64,000 nucleotides of DNA, from assembly GCF_015070375.1 (NCBI RefSeq), contig NZ_JADCLL010000008.1, positions 1 to 64,000 on the forward strand. Direction: 5' to 3'. Position numbers and translations under genes: made by a program. The notes beneath the pieces are model-generated. The model was not told where the DNA came from and ran no database searches. It worked only from the letters and a program-made list of their open reading frames with translations. Position 1 is the first letter of the stretch, and every line of letters begins with the position of its first letter. The stretch comes from Nocardioides kribbensis. Its GTDB lineage: Bacteria; Actinomycetota; Actinomycetes; Propionibacteriales; Nocardioidaceae. This document shows, piece after piece, positions 33,565-44,941 of the stretch.

Positions 33565-34704
33565 TCAGGTGGGGCCGGGTCGGGTGCGGTCGGGGTCTTG
33601 GCCCCCGCCTGGAGGGCCCGGGTCTGCCGGCGTCGGTGGCGTGGTCGGGGGTGACGCGGGCAGCAGCACCGGCACCGCCGTGCGCAGTGCGGCGGGCAGC
33701 GCCGAGATCGTCACCAGCGCCACGAACCCGCTGATCATCTTGTCGCCCAGCGACACCAGCAGGTTGGCGACCGCGAGCGCGGCGAGCGGGGGCACCCCGA
33801 GGGCGAGCACCGAGTCGGTGACCATGTCGCCGCCGTTGCCGGTGCCGCCGTCGAAGCGCCAGAGGAGGATGGGCACGGCCACGGCCGAGCAGACCAGGGC
33901 CACGAGCACGTTGAGCCCCAGGAACCGCGGCAGGCTGCGCCCCAGGCCCCACCGCCGCGCGCCGTAGCCCCAGACCAGCGCACCGGCCACGTTGACCAGC
34001 GCGAAGGGCACCGACACGGGGCCGCTCTCGGCCACGCCCAGCAGGTTGGTGGCCAGGCCCACCGCCGCGCCGCGCCACGGCCCGAGCGCCAGGGCCGCGA
34101 TCGCAGTGCCGACCATGTCCAGGTGCACCGGCAGGTGCAGGAGCTCGACCAGCGAGCGGCCCAGCAGGTTGACCACGACGCACACGACCAGGAGCAGCAG
34201 CGCCCTGCGCGGCGGCACCCCCGTGCCGGCCCCCGACGACGGGTCGGGCCCGGACGGCGCGGGCGGGTGGTCGAGGGGGCGGGCCGTGCCGTCGCCGCCC
34301 TCCGCGCCGTCTGCCGCGTCCGCCCCGTCGGCGGCGGGGAGCGTCGGGGGTGCTGGGGGTGCTGGGGGTTCGGCCGCGGCGGTCGGACGCGGCCGCCGGC
34401 ACTGCTCGACCCACGCGTCGACGCGCTCGTCCTCGGCGCCGAGCGCGTGGGCGATCTCGCGCACGAGCTGGAGGTTGACCCGGGTGCGACCGGTGCGGAA
34501 GGCGTCGTAGACGGTGGTGCGGGCGACCCGTGCGGCGTGCGCCGGGGTGCCCGCCGCCTCGCGGGTGCCGCTGACGCGGCGGGCGATCTCGGCGTACGAC
34601 GGGTCGCCGACCCGGGCGCGCAGGGCCTGCAGCTCCAGGGCCAGACCGTCCCACCGCGACGCGTCGCCCGACCCGTTGGGCCCCCCGGCCGTGTCCTGCT
34701 CCAC
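33565..34704 (-). CDS. HTH-domain protein fused to an ECF-S-like membrane domain
   Basis: A 379-residue protein. Residues ~30-85 resemble a helix-turn-helix unit of the actinobacterial XRE type (PAHAARVARTTVYDAFRTGRTRVNLQLVREIAHALG). A Pro/Asp-rich linker follows. Residues ~155-345 contain about six membrane helices, including HLDMVGTAIAALALGPWRG and GLATNLLGVAESG, which resemble the substrate-binding (S) component of ECF vitamin transporters. A membrane-tethered DNA-binding protein is the simplest reading. The GTG at 34704 has GGGGGG 6 bases upstream. No ECF energy-coupling genes are nearby. Confidence 0.6.
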   Translation of the reverse strand: MEQDTAGGPNGSGDASRWDGLALELQALRARVGDPSYAEIARRVSGTREAAGTPAHAARVARTTVYDAFRTGRTRVNLQLVREIAHALGAEDERVDAWVEQCRRPRPTAAAEPPAPPAPPTLPAADGADAADGAEGGDGTARPLDHPPAPSGPDPSSGAGTGVPPRRALLLLVVCVVVNLLGRSLVELLHLPVHLDMVGTAIAALALGPWRGAAVGLATNLLGVAESGPVSVPFALVNVAGALVWGYGARRWGLGRSLPRFLGLNVLVALVCSAVAVPILLWRFDGGTGNGGDMVTDSVLALGVPPLAALAVANLLVSLGDKMISGFVALVTISALPAALRTAVPVLLPASPPTTPPTPADPGPPGGGQDPDRTRPGPT

Positions 34705-34998
34705 CGATGGCCCCCCGAGTGACCTGACGACGTGCGGGCGCGCTCCCCGTGGCCGCCCGAGGCCGAAGCATACGGCGGTGTCGGGGTCCCTCCGGCCCCG
34801 GCTTCGCGGTGCGGGTCCGGTGTGCCCGGGCCCTCGAGCGGAGCCGGAGGCTGTCCGGGATCGTCCGAGAAGCCGTGTCCGGCCCCGCCGGGGCCCGACT
34901 CCGACGTAGAACTGCACCACTGACTCGTCTCCCTGCCCCCTCGCCTCCACCAGACCCGTCCCGGCGACACCGCCGCCCCGTCCGACGAAGGACCCCCC
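34705..34998. other. Divergent intergenic region
   Basis: These 294 bp separate the HTH-membrane gene from a divergent hypothetical gene. I see no tRNA, convincing -35/-10 pair or large palindrome. GAAGGA at 34987-34992 is the ribosome-binding site of the right-hand gene. Confidence 0.4.
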
Positions 34999-35658
34999 TT
35001 GCCGATCTACTCCGTGACCGACGACCGTGGCCGCACCCGCCTCGTCGCGTCGCTCGCCGACGCGCTGCGCCAGGCCGGTGGCAGCCGGCTGAGCGACGAG
35101 CAGCTGCAGCTGCTGCCGCCGGGGGTGCGCTCACGGCTGGCCGAGGAGGCGGGGGTGCGCACGGCGATCGCCGAGGAGTTCGCCCCCTTCGCCTCCCAGG
35201 CCCGCGAGGTCTGGGACGCCGCGGCCCGCGCCCACCGGGGCCGCTTCGAGGTGCTGCGCGCCTCGCTGCGCCGGCTCGAGACCGACGACGAGGACTACCG
35301 CACCGCCACGGAGGACGCCGCCCGGCTCGTGACGCACCCGGCGGTGGCGACGATGAGCGACGCCGACTTCCGCCGCGCCGCGCGGCTCTCGGCGAGCCGG
35401 CACGGCTTCGACTGGCAGGCCTACCGCGACCACTTCGAGTGGCACGTCGAGGCCACGGGCAGCCACCCGCGCTCGGCCGCTGCGGTGGTGGCCGAGATGG
35501 TGCGCGACACGGTCGCCTTCCACAACGAGGAGCAGATCGGACAGGTGCGTGACCGCGCCTCGCTCGAGCGGCTGCGCGACTGGGCCACGGTGCTGCTCGA
35601 CACCGCCGAGGCCTTCGGGCTCGACGTCGACGACCTCATCCGCGAGAGCGCGGGCTGA
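34999..35658 (+). CDS. Hypothetical helical protein
   Basis: A 219-residue soluble protein with no signal peptide or membrane segment. It begins with a short beta segment (IYSVTDDRGRTRLVASL) and is then almost entirely helical, with many acidic and arginine residues. I do not recognise a family. The TTG at 34999 follows GAAGGA with 6-base spacing and is the only start near the coding boundary. It is followed by a hairpin shared with the convergent tRNA-Ser gene. Confidence 0.6.
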   Translation: MPIYSVTDDRGRTRLVASLADALRQAGGSRLSDEQLQLLPPGVRSRLAEEAGVRTAIAEEFAPFASQAREVWDAAARAHRGRFEVLRASLRRLETDDEDYRTATEDAARLVTHPAVATMSDADFRRAARLSASRHGFDWQAYRDHFEWHVEATGSHPRSAAAVVAEMVRDTVAFHNEEQIGQVRDRASLERLRDWATVLLDTAEAFGLDVDDLIRESAG

Positions 35659-35708
35659 GCGGGCCCCGGAGGCGGTGGCGTCGCGGGGCGACGGGTGCCG
35701 ACAGACAG

Positions 35709-35738
35709 CGACGGCGCCGCACGAGTGCGGCGCCGTCG
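35709..35738. terminator. Hairpin terminator between a hypothetical gene and tRNA-Ser(GGA)
   Basis: A 14-bp perfect inverted repeat (CGACGGCGCCGCAC/GTGCGGCGCCGTCG) with a minimal GA centre, immediately beyond the 3' end of the minus-strand tRNA and 50 bp after the plus-strand stop. It probably serves both. Confidence 0.8.
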
Positions 35739-35740
35739 AG

Positions 35741-35829
35741 TGGCGGAGGATAGGGGATTCGAACCCCTGAGGGCTGTTAACCCAACCCGCTTTCCAAGCG
35801 AGCGCCATAGGCCACTAGGCGAATCCTCC
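35741..35829 (-). tRNA. tRNA-Ser (anticodon GGA), CCA encoded
   Basis: On the minus strand the acceptor stem GGAGGAT (35829-35823) pairs with ATCCTCC (35751-35745), discriminator G, followed by an encoded CCA. The anticodon loop TTGGAAA gives GGA, reading UCC/UCU. A long variable arm is present, and the T arm is GGGG-TTCGAAT-CCCC. This is a class II serine tRNA. Confidence 0.96.
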
Positions 35830-35836
35830 GCGCAGG

Positions 35837-35866
35837 AGCGTACCCGTGGCGGTCCTCGCGGTGAAA
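35837..35866 (-). promoter_or_regulatory. Promoter of tRNA-Ser(GGA)
   Basis: On the minus strand TTTCAC and TACGCT are separated by 18 bp, and TACGCT ends 7 bases before the tRNA 5' end. Confidence 0.5.
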
Positions 35867-35932
35867 TCGCACCCCCGCGAGCGGCTCCGGACGGGCCCCG
35901 GGCCGGGACGGCCGGCCGGTCGCGGGCTCGTG

Positions 35933-35960
35933 TTGGCGCTGCTGCGGGCCTCACCTACAC
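35933..35960 (+). promoter_or_regulatory. Promoter of the SRP RNA gene
   Basis: TTGGCG (35933-35938) and TACACT (35955-35960) are separated by 16 bp, close to the sigma-70 consensus, and end about 7 bases before the RNA. Confidence 0.7.
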
Positions 35961-35966
35961 TCGTGG

Positions 35967-36058
35967 CCAACCCCCCGTGTGGCGGCATCTCGCCGAACTC
36001 CCCCAGGGCCGGAAGGCAGCAAGGGCAAGCGAGCTCTGTCGGGTGCGCGGGGGGCCTT
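35967..36058 (+). ncRNA. ffs: Signal recognition particle RNA (4.5S, small bacterial type)
   Basis: The universally conserved SRP domain IV tetraloop region, GGGCCGGAAGGCAGCAAGGG, is present at 36005-36024, with the asymmetric loop partners around it. The ends pair (CCCCCCG near 35970 with CGGGGGG near 36047), forming the long hairpin. The 3' arm ends in GGCCTTTTC, which also works as a terminator. Position just upstream of dnaX is conserved in actinobacteria. The RNA binds Ffh and targets membrane proteins. Exact ends are uncertain by a few bases. Confidence 0.95.
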
Positions 36059-36150
36059 TTCATGCCCGCACGCGGAGGGCGCCCACCGCGTCCGCGCGGG
36101 TCGCTCCCGCGGTCGCGCCGCCGCCCGTGGTGGTTGTCGGAGCGGCCGTC

Positions 36151-36156
36151 TAGGGT
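36151..36156 (+). promoter_or_regulatory. Leaderless -10 (TAGGGT) of dnaX
   Basis: TAGGGT is followed by CGGGGC and then the GTG start at 36163. The 6-base spacing suggests the transcript begins at the start codon. Confidence 0.5.
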
Positions 36157-36162
36157 CGGGGC

Positions 36163-38526
36163 GTGGACTCACCGCTCGCCCTCTACCGCCGCTACCGGCC
36201 GGAGTCCTTCGCCGAGGTCATCGGCCAGGACCACGTGACCGAGCCGCTGCGCGCGGCGCTGGCCAACAACCGGGTGAACCACGCCTACCTGTTCTCCGGG
36301 CCCCGCGGCTGCGGCAAGACCACCTCGGCGCGCATCCTGGCCCGGGCGCTCAACTGCGAGCAGGCGCCCGTCGCCGACCCGTGCGGGGAGTGCGACAGCT
36401 GCCGCGACCTGGCCCGCGGCGGCCCGGGGTCGATCGACGTGATCGAGATCGACGCGGCCTCCCACGGCGGCGTCGACGACGCTCGCGACCTGCGGGAGAA
36501 GGCCTTCTTCGCCCCCGTGCGCAGCCGCTACAAGGTCTACATCATCGACGAGGCCCACATGGTCACCACGCAGGGCTTCAACGCCCTGCTGAAGCTGGTC
36601 GAGGAGCCCCCGCCCCACCTGCGCTTCATCTTCGCGACCACCGAGCCCGACAAGGTGCTGCCGACCATCCGCTCGCGCACCCACCACTACCCCTTCCGGC
36701 TGATCCCGCCGCGGCTGCTGTCGTCGTACCTCTCCCAGCTGTGCGAGCAGGAGGGCGTGCCGATCGAGCCGGCGGCGCTGCCCCTGGTGGTCAGGGCGGG
36801 TGCGGGCTCGGCCCGCGACACGCTCTCCGTGCTCGACCAGCTCCTGGGCGGCTCGGGTCCCGCCGGCGTCACGCACCAGCTGGCGACCGCCCTGCTCGGC
36901 TACACCCCCGACGCGCTGCTCGACGAGGTCGTCGACGCCTTCGCCGCGGCCGACGGCAGCGCGGTCTTCGGGGTGGTGGACAAGGTCGTCGAGACCGGCC
37001 AGGACCCCCGCCGCTTCACCGAGGACCTGCTGCGCCGCCTGCGTGACCTCGTCATCGTGGCCGCGGTGCCCGACGCGCCGGCGACCGGGCTCATCGACGT
37101 CTCCGAGGACCAGGGCGAGCGACTGGTCGCGCAGGCCGCGCGGTTCGGCAGCGCCGAGCTGACCCGCGCCGCCGACCTCGTGGCCGCGGGACTCACCGAG
37201 ATGCGCGGCGCCACCGCGCCGCGGCTGCTGCTCGAGCTCATCTGCGCCCGGGTGCTGCTGCCCGCGGCCGACCACTCCACCGAGGGCCTCATGGCGCGCC
37301 TCGACCGCCTCGAGCGCCGGGTGGCCATCAGCGGCACCCCCTCGGCAGCGGCCTCGCCGGTGCGCGCGGGCGCGCCCGTCCAGGACCGCCCGCACCGCGA
37401 GGCCTCCCGGGTCGAGCCGCCGCTGGAGCCGGAGCCGGTCGCCGCCCCCGACGCTGTCGTGCCCCGCATCAGCTCCGAGGTGGTCGTGCCCCCGGTGGAG
37501 GAGTCGGCCGTCCCCGGCACGGAGCGCGAGCGCGCGCCGGCGCCGCCGCACCGGCCCGAGCCGCCCGCCCCGCCCGCCGAGCCGCAGCCACCGTCCGTCG
37601 CCCCGGCCGCGGACGCCCCGCCCGCCCCGCCCGTCGAGGCGTCGGAGCCGGAGCCCGCTCCGCCGGCCCCGGCCCCACCGGCACCCGCGCCGGCACCCGC
37701 GCCGGCGCGGGAGCCCGCCCCCGCCGCTGCGGCGGGCCCGGCGGCCGGGCTGAGCCTCGTCGACGTACGCCGGCTCTGGCCGGACATCGTCGAGGCCACG
37801 AAGCTGCGCCGGCGGGTCACCTGGATCCATCTGACCCAGCACGCCCAGGTCGTCGGCGTCGACGCCAAGACCCTCACCCTCGGCTTCTCCAACTCCGGGG
37901 CCCGGGAGTCGTTCGAGAACGGCGGCAGCGGCGAGATCGTGCGCCAGGCCGCGATCGACGTCGTGGGCTCCGACTGGCGCATCGAGACCATCGTCGACCC
38001 CGGCGCGCAGGCCGAGGGCACGCCGCAGGTGACCCGGCCGGCGAGCCCGGCGGAGCCGCAGCGCTCCGAGCCCCCCGAGCCGCCGGCGCGCGAGGAGCCC
38101 GCGGGCCCGCCGTCGTGGGCCGACGAGCCCGGACCCGAGGGACAGGGCTCCGAGGCCGCGGGCGCTCCGGGCGCGCAGGGCTCCCCGGGTGTGCCCGACG
38201 ACCGCCACGACGAGGGGCGGACGCCCCGGGCCGACGACCACGGCGCGGTCGACGGCGCCCCGGCCCGGGGCGTCGCCCCCGAGGCGACGGTGGCGGTGGT
38301 GCCGGAGGTCCGCACCGCCGGCCCCGACTCGATCGCGGCGGCGCGCGGCGCCATCCAGCAGACCCGCACGGGCGGTGTGGACCGTCCGCGCAGCGACGAC
38401 CTGGCCGAGCGCGACGCCGACGCCCACCCCGACGACCTCGACGCCGACAGCCACGAGCTGGGGGGCGCCGAGCTGCTGGAGCGCGAGCTGGGTGCCCGGA
38501 TGATCGAGGAGATCCGGCACCAGTGA
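36163..38526 (+). CDS. dnaX: DNA polymerase III subunits gamma and tau
   Basis: A 787-residue clamp-loader ATPase. Walker A is GPRGCGKT (residues 46-53). Zinc cysteines are Cys65, Cys74, Cys77 and Cys80. Walker B is VYIIDEAHM, and the SRC-type arginine-finger motif appears as SRTHHYPF. Domain III ends near residue 370. A long Pro/Ala/Glu-rich linker follows, then a second folded region (LSLVDVRRLWPDIVEATKLRRR...), corresponding to the tau extension that binds polymerase and helicase. A second acidic disordered tail follows. I see no obvious slippery frameshift site for a short gamma form. It opens the conserved block dnaX-ebfC-recR. Confidence 0.96.
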   Translation: MDSPLALYRRYRPESFAEVIGQDHVTEPLRAALANNRVNHAYLFSGPRGCGKTTSARILARALNCEQAPVADPCGECDSCRDLARGGPGSIDVIEIDAASHGGVDDARDLREKAFFAPVRSRYKVYIIDEAHMVTTQGFNALLKLVEEPPPHLRFIFATTEPDKVLPTIRSRTHHYPFRLIPPRLLSSYLSQLCEQEGVPIEPAALPLVVRAGAGSARDTLSVLDQLLGGSGPAGVTHQLATALLGYTPDALLDEVVDAFAAADGSAVFGVVDKVVETGQDPRRFTEDLLRRLRDLVIVAAVPDAPATGLIDVSEDQGERLVAQAARFGSAELTRAADLVAAGLTEMRGATAPRLLLELICARVLLPAADHSTEGLMARLDRLERRVAISGTPSAAASPVRAGAPVQDRPHREASRVEPPLEPEPVAAPDAVVPRISSEVVVPPVEESAVPGTERERAPAPPHRPEPPAPPAEPQPPSVAPAADAPPAPPVEASEPEPAPPAPAPPAPAPAPAPAREPAPAAAAGPAAGLSLVDVRRLWPDIVEATKLRRRVTWIHLTQHAQVVGVDAKTLTLGFSNSGARESFENGGSGEIVRQAAIDVVGSDWRIETIVDPGAQAEGTPQVTRPASPAEPQRSEPPEPPAREEPAGPPSWADEPGPEGQGSEAAGAPGAQGSPGVPDDRHDEGRTPRADDHGAVDGAPARGVAPEATVAVVPEVRTAGPDSIAAARGAIQQTRTGGVDRPRSDDLAERDADAHPDDLDADSHELGGAELLERELGARMIEEIRHQ

Positions 38527-38596
38527 CCGCCGTCCTGGCGCGACCCGTCATGCTGGGCCCGCACGCACGCACCCGACCGGACACAGAGGTGACCCC

Positions 38597-38971
38597 ATGA
38601 CGCAGAACCCCTTCGACGCGCTCGGCGGCGGCGGTGGCGGCTTCGACATGAACGCCCTGCTCCAGCAGGCCCAGCAGATGCAGGAGCAGCTGCAGGAGGC
38701 GCAGGAGCGGCTGGCCTCGACCACGGTCGAGGGCACCGCTGGCGGCGTGACCGCCACGGTGAGCGGTGTCGGCGAGCTCGTCGGCGTCCGGATCGCCCCC
38801 GGAGGCTTCGACGCCAGCGACGCCGAGAGCCTCGTCGACCTCGGCGACCTGGTCGTCGCGGCCTACCGCGACGCCAAGACCCAGGCCGACGCGATGGCCA
38901 GCGAGGCCCTGGGCCCCCTGGCCGGCGGCGGCGAGATCCCGGGCATGCCCGGCGGCTCGCTCGGCCTCTAG
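38597..38971 (+). CDS. YbaB/EbfC nucleoid-associated protein
   Basis: A 124-residue member of the YbaB/EbfC family of DNA-binding nucleoid proteins. Residues 17-45 form a glutamine-rich helix (MNALLQQAQQMQEQLQEAQERL). The core VTATVSGVGELVGVRIAP is diagnostic. An extra Gly-rich start (ALGGGGGGF) and a Gly/Pro-rich tail flank the fold. Position between dnaX and recR is conserved across most bacteria, linking it to replication and repair. Confidence 0.94.
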   Translation: MTQNPFDALGGGGGGFDMNALLQQAQQMQEQLQEAQERLASTTVEGTAGGVTATVSGVGELVGVRIAPGGFDASDAESLVDLGDLVVAAYRDAKTQADAMASEALGPLAGGGEIPGMPGGSLGL

Positions 38972-38998
38972 GTCCGAGCAGCAGGGGAGGGGAGCGCG

Positions 38999-39595
38999 GT
39001 GTACGAGGGTGTCGTCCAGGACCTCATCGACGAGCTCGGGCGCCTGCCCGGGGTCGGTCCGAAGAGCGCCCAGCGCATCGCCTTCCACCTCCTGCAGGCC
39101 GACCCGGTCGACGTCCGGCGCCTCGCCGACGTGCTGATCGAGGTCAAGGCCAAGGTGAAGTTCTGCTCGATCTGCTTCAACGTCTCCGAGGACGAGCAGT
39201 GCCGCATCTGCCGCGACCCCCGGCGCGACCCGACCGTGCTGTGCGTGGTCGAGGAGTACAAGGACGTCGTGGCCATCGAGCGCACCCGCGAGTACCGCGG
39301 GCGCTACCACGTGCTGGGCGGGGCGATCAGCCCCATCGACGGCATCGGGCCCGACCAGCTGCGCATCCGCGAGCTGATGATGCGGCTGGCCGACGGCACG
39401 GTCACGGAGACGATCCTGGCCACCGACCCCAACCTCGAGGGCGAGGCCACCGCGACCTATCTCACGCGGATGCTGCGCCCGATCGGGTTGCGCGTCACGC
39501 GTTTGGCGAGTGGACTGCCGGTGGGTGGTGACCTGGAGTACGCCGACGAGGTCACCCTCGGACGTGCTTTCGCAGGGAGGCGAGCAGCAGAATGA
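38999..39595 (+). CDS. recR: Recombination mediator RecR
   Basis: A 198-residue RecR. The helix-hairpin-helix region is [20 protein letters not shown]. The zinc finger is [16 protein letters not shown], and the Toprim domain has [13 protein letters not shown] Walker-like C-terminal motif is [22 protein letters not shown]. With RecF and RecO it loads RecA on gapped DNA. The GTG at 38999 gives a full-length protein. Its stop overlaps the DUF5063 gene start by 4 bases. Confidence 0.97.
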   Translation: MYEGVVQDLIDELGRLPGVGPKSAQRIAFHLLQADPVDVRRLADVLIEVKAKVKFCSICFNVSEDEQCRICRDPRRDPTVLCVVEEYKDVVAIERTREYRGRYHVLGGAISPIDGIGPDQLRIRELMMRLADGTVTETILATDPNLEGEATATYLTRMLRPIGLRVTRLASGLPVGGDLEYADEVTLGRAFAGRRAAE

Positions 39596-40272
39596 CCCCG
39601 ACCCAGACCTCGGACCCGGCCACGGGTCCCGCGGTGCGCGAGACCGGCGCGCCCGTGGCCGCCGGCGCCGAGCGCCCGGCCCTCGACGCCGAGACCGAGG
39701 AGTTCGCGCAGCAGATCGCCGACCAGGTGGCCAGCTTCCTGCTCGCGCTGCGCGCGGTCTCCCAGGAGCCCGACGCCGGCCGCACCATCTCGCTGCTGCT
39801 GCTCGAGATCAGCCAGGTGCTGCTCGCGGGCGCGCGCCTGGGCGCCCAGCGCGACTTCACCCCGATCGCGGAGTACCAGCCCGACGTGGGCCCCGAGGCC
39901 GACCTCGACGAGATGCGGCTGCGGCTGGCCGAGCTGCTGGGCGGTCTCGACACCTACGCCTTCGTCTTCGACCCCTACGTGCCCGAGGTCGTCGAGGGCC
40001 AGCTCTCCGACGACCTCACCAGCATCGCCAGCGACCTCGAGAACGGCCTGCGCCACTACCGCGCCGGCAACGTCGAGGAGGCGCTGTGGTGGTGGCAGTT
40101 CTCCTACGTCTCCTCGTGGGGCAACCTCGCCGGTGCCGCGCTGAACGCGCTGCTCTCGGTGGTCGCCCACGACCGTCTCGACGTCGACCTCGACCTCGAC
40201 GCCGACCAGGTCGCCGCGGCCGACGAGATGCTGGCCGATGAGATGCGGGGCGGGCGGGCCACGACGCCCCGA

Positions 40273-40275
<3 letters not shown>
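39592..40275 (+). CDS. DUF5063 protein
   Basis: A 227-residue helical protein of the DUF5063 family, which typically sits downstream of recR in actinobacteria. Recognisable segments are [49 protein letters not shown] and [21 protein letters not shown]. The C-terminal tail is acidic. The function is unknown. It is coupled to recR by an ATGA overlap, and conserved linkage suggests a role tied to recombination or simply co-expression. Confidence 0.88.
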
Positions 40276-42666
<2,391 letters not shown>

Positions 42667-42706
42667 GCGCAGCCCGCTCCCGCCCCTCGTGGCGTCTGCG
42701 ACCAGC

Positions 42707-43639
42707 CTAGTCGTCGGGGTCGATCAGCGTGGTGACCCAGTGGGAGAACAGGTAGGTCACGCCGGTGACCAGCGGGATGACGAGCACCATCCACCACTCC
42801 AGCAGGCTGTCGACGAGGAAGAGCAGGCTCACCACGCCGAGCAGGCCGATGGCCAGGAAGCTCGTGCTCCCGGCGTCGCCGACGCGGAAGAGGCGCAGCA
42901 GGGCCGTGCCCAGCACCACCATCGCCGCCATGATGGCCAGCAGCGCCAGGAAGCCGGGTCGGCCGCAGGTCGAGGTGCCGCGCACGGCCTCGCAGCCGGC
43001 CAGGGCCAGGGTCGTCAGGGCCACGGTGACGATGCCGACGACCAGACCGGTGACCGCGGCCGCCACGGGCCCGCTCACGGCCTCCAGGGCCGTGCCCAGA
43101 CCCGGACGGGGCGCCGTGGGCCGGGGCTCGTCGGCGACGCCGACCGCGACCGCGGCCGCAGGAGCGGCGGCCGGGGTGGGAGCCGTGGGCGCCGCCTGAG
43201 CGGCGGCGGGCCTGGGGGCCGCGGAGGGAGTCGGAGCCGCAGCCGGGGCAGGAGCCGGAGCGGGAGCCGGAGGGGCGACGGCGGACGGCGCGCTGCCCGG
43301 CGCCTGGCTCGGCGACGCGCCACCCGTGGACCGCTCGGACCTGCCGGCCCGGCCGAAGCGGCGGCCGCGGGGAGCCTCGTCCGCCCCGGGGGCCGACGGC
43401 GGGGCAGGGACCGCCGGGGCGGTGCCGCCCGCGGGCGGCGGCTCCGGGGTCTCGACGACGGGCAGCGGGGCGGTGCTCCCGGCGTCGGAGGTGTCCGCGG
43501 GCGCCGCGGGGCCGGTGTCGACGGGACGCGAGGCGGGGGTCTCCTCCGGCGGGGTGGCGTCACGCTTGCGGCGACGCTTGAGCCCGAAGGACGGCACCTC
43601 CAGCGACGGCGCCTCGGGTCGCTGCTGCTCGTCTGGCAT
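42707..43639 (-). CDS. Pro/Ala-rich membrane protein, hypothetical
   Basis: A 310-residue protein. The first ~180 residues are low-complexity Pro/Ala/Thr with a basic patch (LKRRRKRD) and no visible fold. Residues ~188-305 contain four hydrophobic helices: GPVAAAVTGLVVGIVTVALT, FLALLAIMAAMVVLGTALL, SFLAIGLLGVVSLLFLVDSL and WWMVLVIPLVTGVTYLF. Cysteines in LAGCEAVRGTSTCGRPG face one side between helices 1 and 2. I do not recognise a family. The start at 43639 is preferred over an upstream in-frame start at 43732, because the longer form adds only GC-rich arginine-type sequence. Confidence 0.65.
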   Translation of the reverse strand: MPDEQQRPEAPSLEVPSFGLKRRRKRDATPPEETPASRPVDTGPAAPADTSDAGSTAPLPVVETPEPPPAGGTAPAVPAPPSAPGADEAPRGRRFGRAGRSERSTGGASPSQAPGSAPSAVAPPAPAPAPAPAAAPTPSAAPRPAAAQAAPTAPTPAAAPAAAVAVGVADEPRPTAPRPGLGTALEAVSGPVAAAVTGLVVGIVTVALTTLALAGCEAVRGTSTCGRPGFLALLAIMAAMVVLGTALLRLFRVGDAGSTSFLAIGLLGVVSLLFLVDSLLEWWMVLVIPLVTGVTYLFSHWVTTLIDPDD

Positions 43640-43755
43640 GCGGCCAGTCTGACACGCAGCGGCGGGCCGCGTCCGCGGGTCGGCGGGGCGCGCCGGCTCT
43701 CCTCGCCCGGTCGCCGCCGCGCTCACCGGCACCCCTGCGGTCCCGGGACCACGAA

Positions 43756-43783
43756 GGGCCCGGATCCTGGTGGATCCGGGCCC
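43756..43783 (-). terminator. Terminator of tRNA-Pro
   Basis: A perfect 12-bp inverted repeat, GGGCCCGGATCC/GGATCCGGGCCC, with loop TGGT, begins 3 bases after the encoded CCA of the tRNA and is followed by TTCGT. Confidence 0.85.
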
Positions 43784-43786
43784 TGA

Positions 43787-43863
43787 TGGTCGGGCTGACA
43801 GGATTTGAACCTGCGGCCTCCTCGTCCCGAACGAGGCGCGCTACCAAGCTGCGCCACAGCCCG
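43787..43863 (-). tRNA. tRNA-Pro (anticodon CGG), CCA encoded
   Basis: On the minus strand the acceptor stem CGGGCTG (43863-43857) pairs with CAGCCCG (43797-43791), discriminator A, then encoded CCA. The anticodon stem CCTCG/CGAGG encloses TTCGGGA, giving CGG (reads CCG). The T loop TTCAAAT is standard. A -10-like TATGCT (minus strand, 43907-43902) lies about 40 bases upstream. Confidence 0.96.
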
Positions 43864-43985
43864 ATCGTGACCACCGGCGATGCCGGGCTCACAAGCACGG
43901 GAGCATACCCGAGCCGCTCCTGCGGCCCCCAATCGGCCGCAGGGTGGTCCGGACCCTGGTCACCGGCCCCGGTCAGCGGCACCGG

Positions 43986-44924
43986 TCAGCGGGGAGCGCG
44001 CGGCACCAGGGTGAGCAGCGTGGCCTCGGGGCGGCAAGCCAGGCGCAGCCGCACGTAGGGGTTGGTGCCGAGGCCGGCGCACACGTGCATCCACGCCGAG
44101 CCCGGGTCACCGTCGCGGGAGTCTGCGGGGTGACGGTGCAGCCCGCGGGCCCGGGCCGGCTCGAGGTCGCAGTTGGTGGCCAACGCCCGACCTCCGGGCA
44201 GGCACACCTGGCCGCCGTGGGTGTGACCGGCCAGGACCAGGTCGTGCCCCTGGGCGGAGAAGTGGTCGAGGACGCGCAGGTAGGGGGCGTGGGTGACGCC
44301 GATGCGCACGTCGGCGCCGGGGTCGGCGGGGCCGTAGACCGCGTCGAGGCGGTCGTAGCCGAGGTGGGGGTCGTCGACCCCGGCGAAGGCGAGCCGGGTG
44401 CCGCGCACGGTGAGGACGCCGCGGGTGTTGGTGAGGTCGAGCCAGCCCCGCCCGGTGAAGGTCGCCGACAGCTCGCGCCAGGGCAGCTGCGGGGTGTGGG
44501 TGGCGCGTCGGCCGTCGTCGGGCAGGAGGTAGCGCAGGGGGTTGCGCAGGCTCGGCTCGAAGTAGTCGTTGGAGCCGTGCACGAAGACGCCCGGCACGTC
44601 GAGCAGCGCTCCGAGGGCGTCGCGCACGACGGGCACCGCGTCGCGGTGGGAGAGGTTGTCACCGGTGTCCACCACGAGGTCGGGGCGCAGCTCGGCCAGG
44701 CCGGCCAGCCACTCCTGCTTGCGGCGCTGGCCCGGGGTCATGTGCAGGTCGGAGAGGTGGAGCACGCGCAGCGACTCGTGGCCGGCCGGCAGCAGCGGGA
44801 CCTCGACGCGGCGCAGGGTGTAGGCCCGCGCCTCCGAGGCGGCGTACGCCGTGAGGGCCGCGCCGGTCGCGGCGGCCGCCGCCGCCCCGGGGAGGAGGTG
44901 GGGCGCAATGCGGGTGAGGAGCAC
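43986..44924 (-). CDS. Calcineurin-like metallophosphoesterase, membrane-anchored
   Basis: A 312-residue phosphoesterase. The metal-binding motifs are in order: HLSDLHM (DxH), VVDTGDNLSH (GDxx), HGSNDYFEP (GNHD variant with Ser and Asp), GVTHAPYLRV (H) and LAGHTHGGQV (GHxH). A hydrophobic N-terminal segment (LLPGAAAAAATGAALTAYA) may anchor it. It resembles YkuE/YaeI-type phosphodiesterases. The GTG at 44924 is used; a TTG at 44942 would overlap the start of the divergent YqeY gene. The start codons of the two divergent genes are only 17 bases apart. Confidence 0.9.
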   Translation of the reverse strand: MLLTRIAPHLLPGAAAAAATGAALTAYAASEARAYTLRRVEVPLLPAGHESLRVLHLSDLHMTPGQRRKQEWLAGLAELRPDLVVDTGDNLSHRDAVPVVRDALGALLDVPGVFVHGSNDYFEPSLRNPLRYLLPDDGRRATHTPQLPWRELSATFTGRGWLDLTNTRGVLTVRGTRLAFAGVDDPHLGYDRLDAVYGPADPGADVRIGVTHAPYLRVLDHFSAQGHDLVLAGHTHGGQVCLPGGRALATNCDLEPARARGLHRHPADSRDGDPGSAWMHVCAGLGTNPYVRLRLACRPEATLLTLVPRAPR

Positions 44925-44941
44925 CGGCCCAGGCTGCCACA

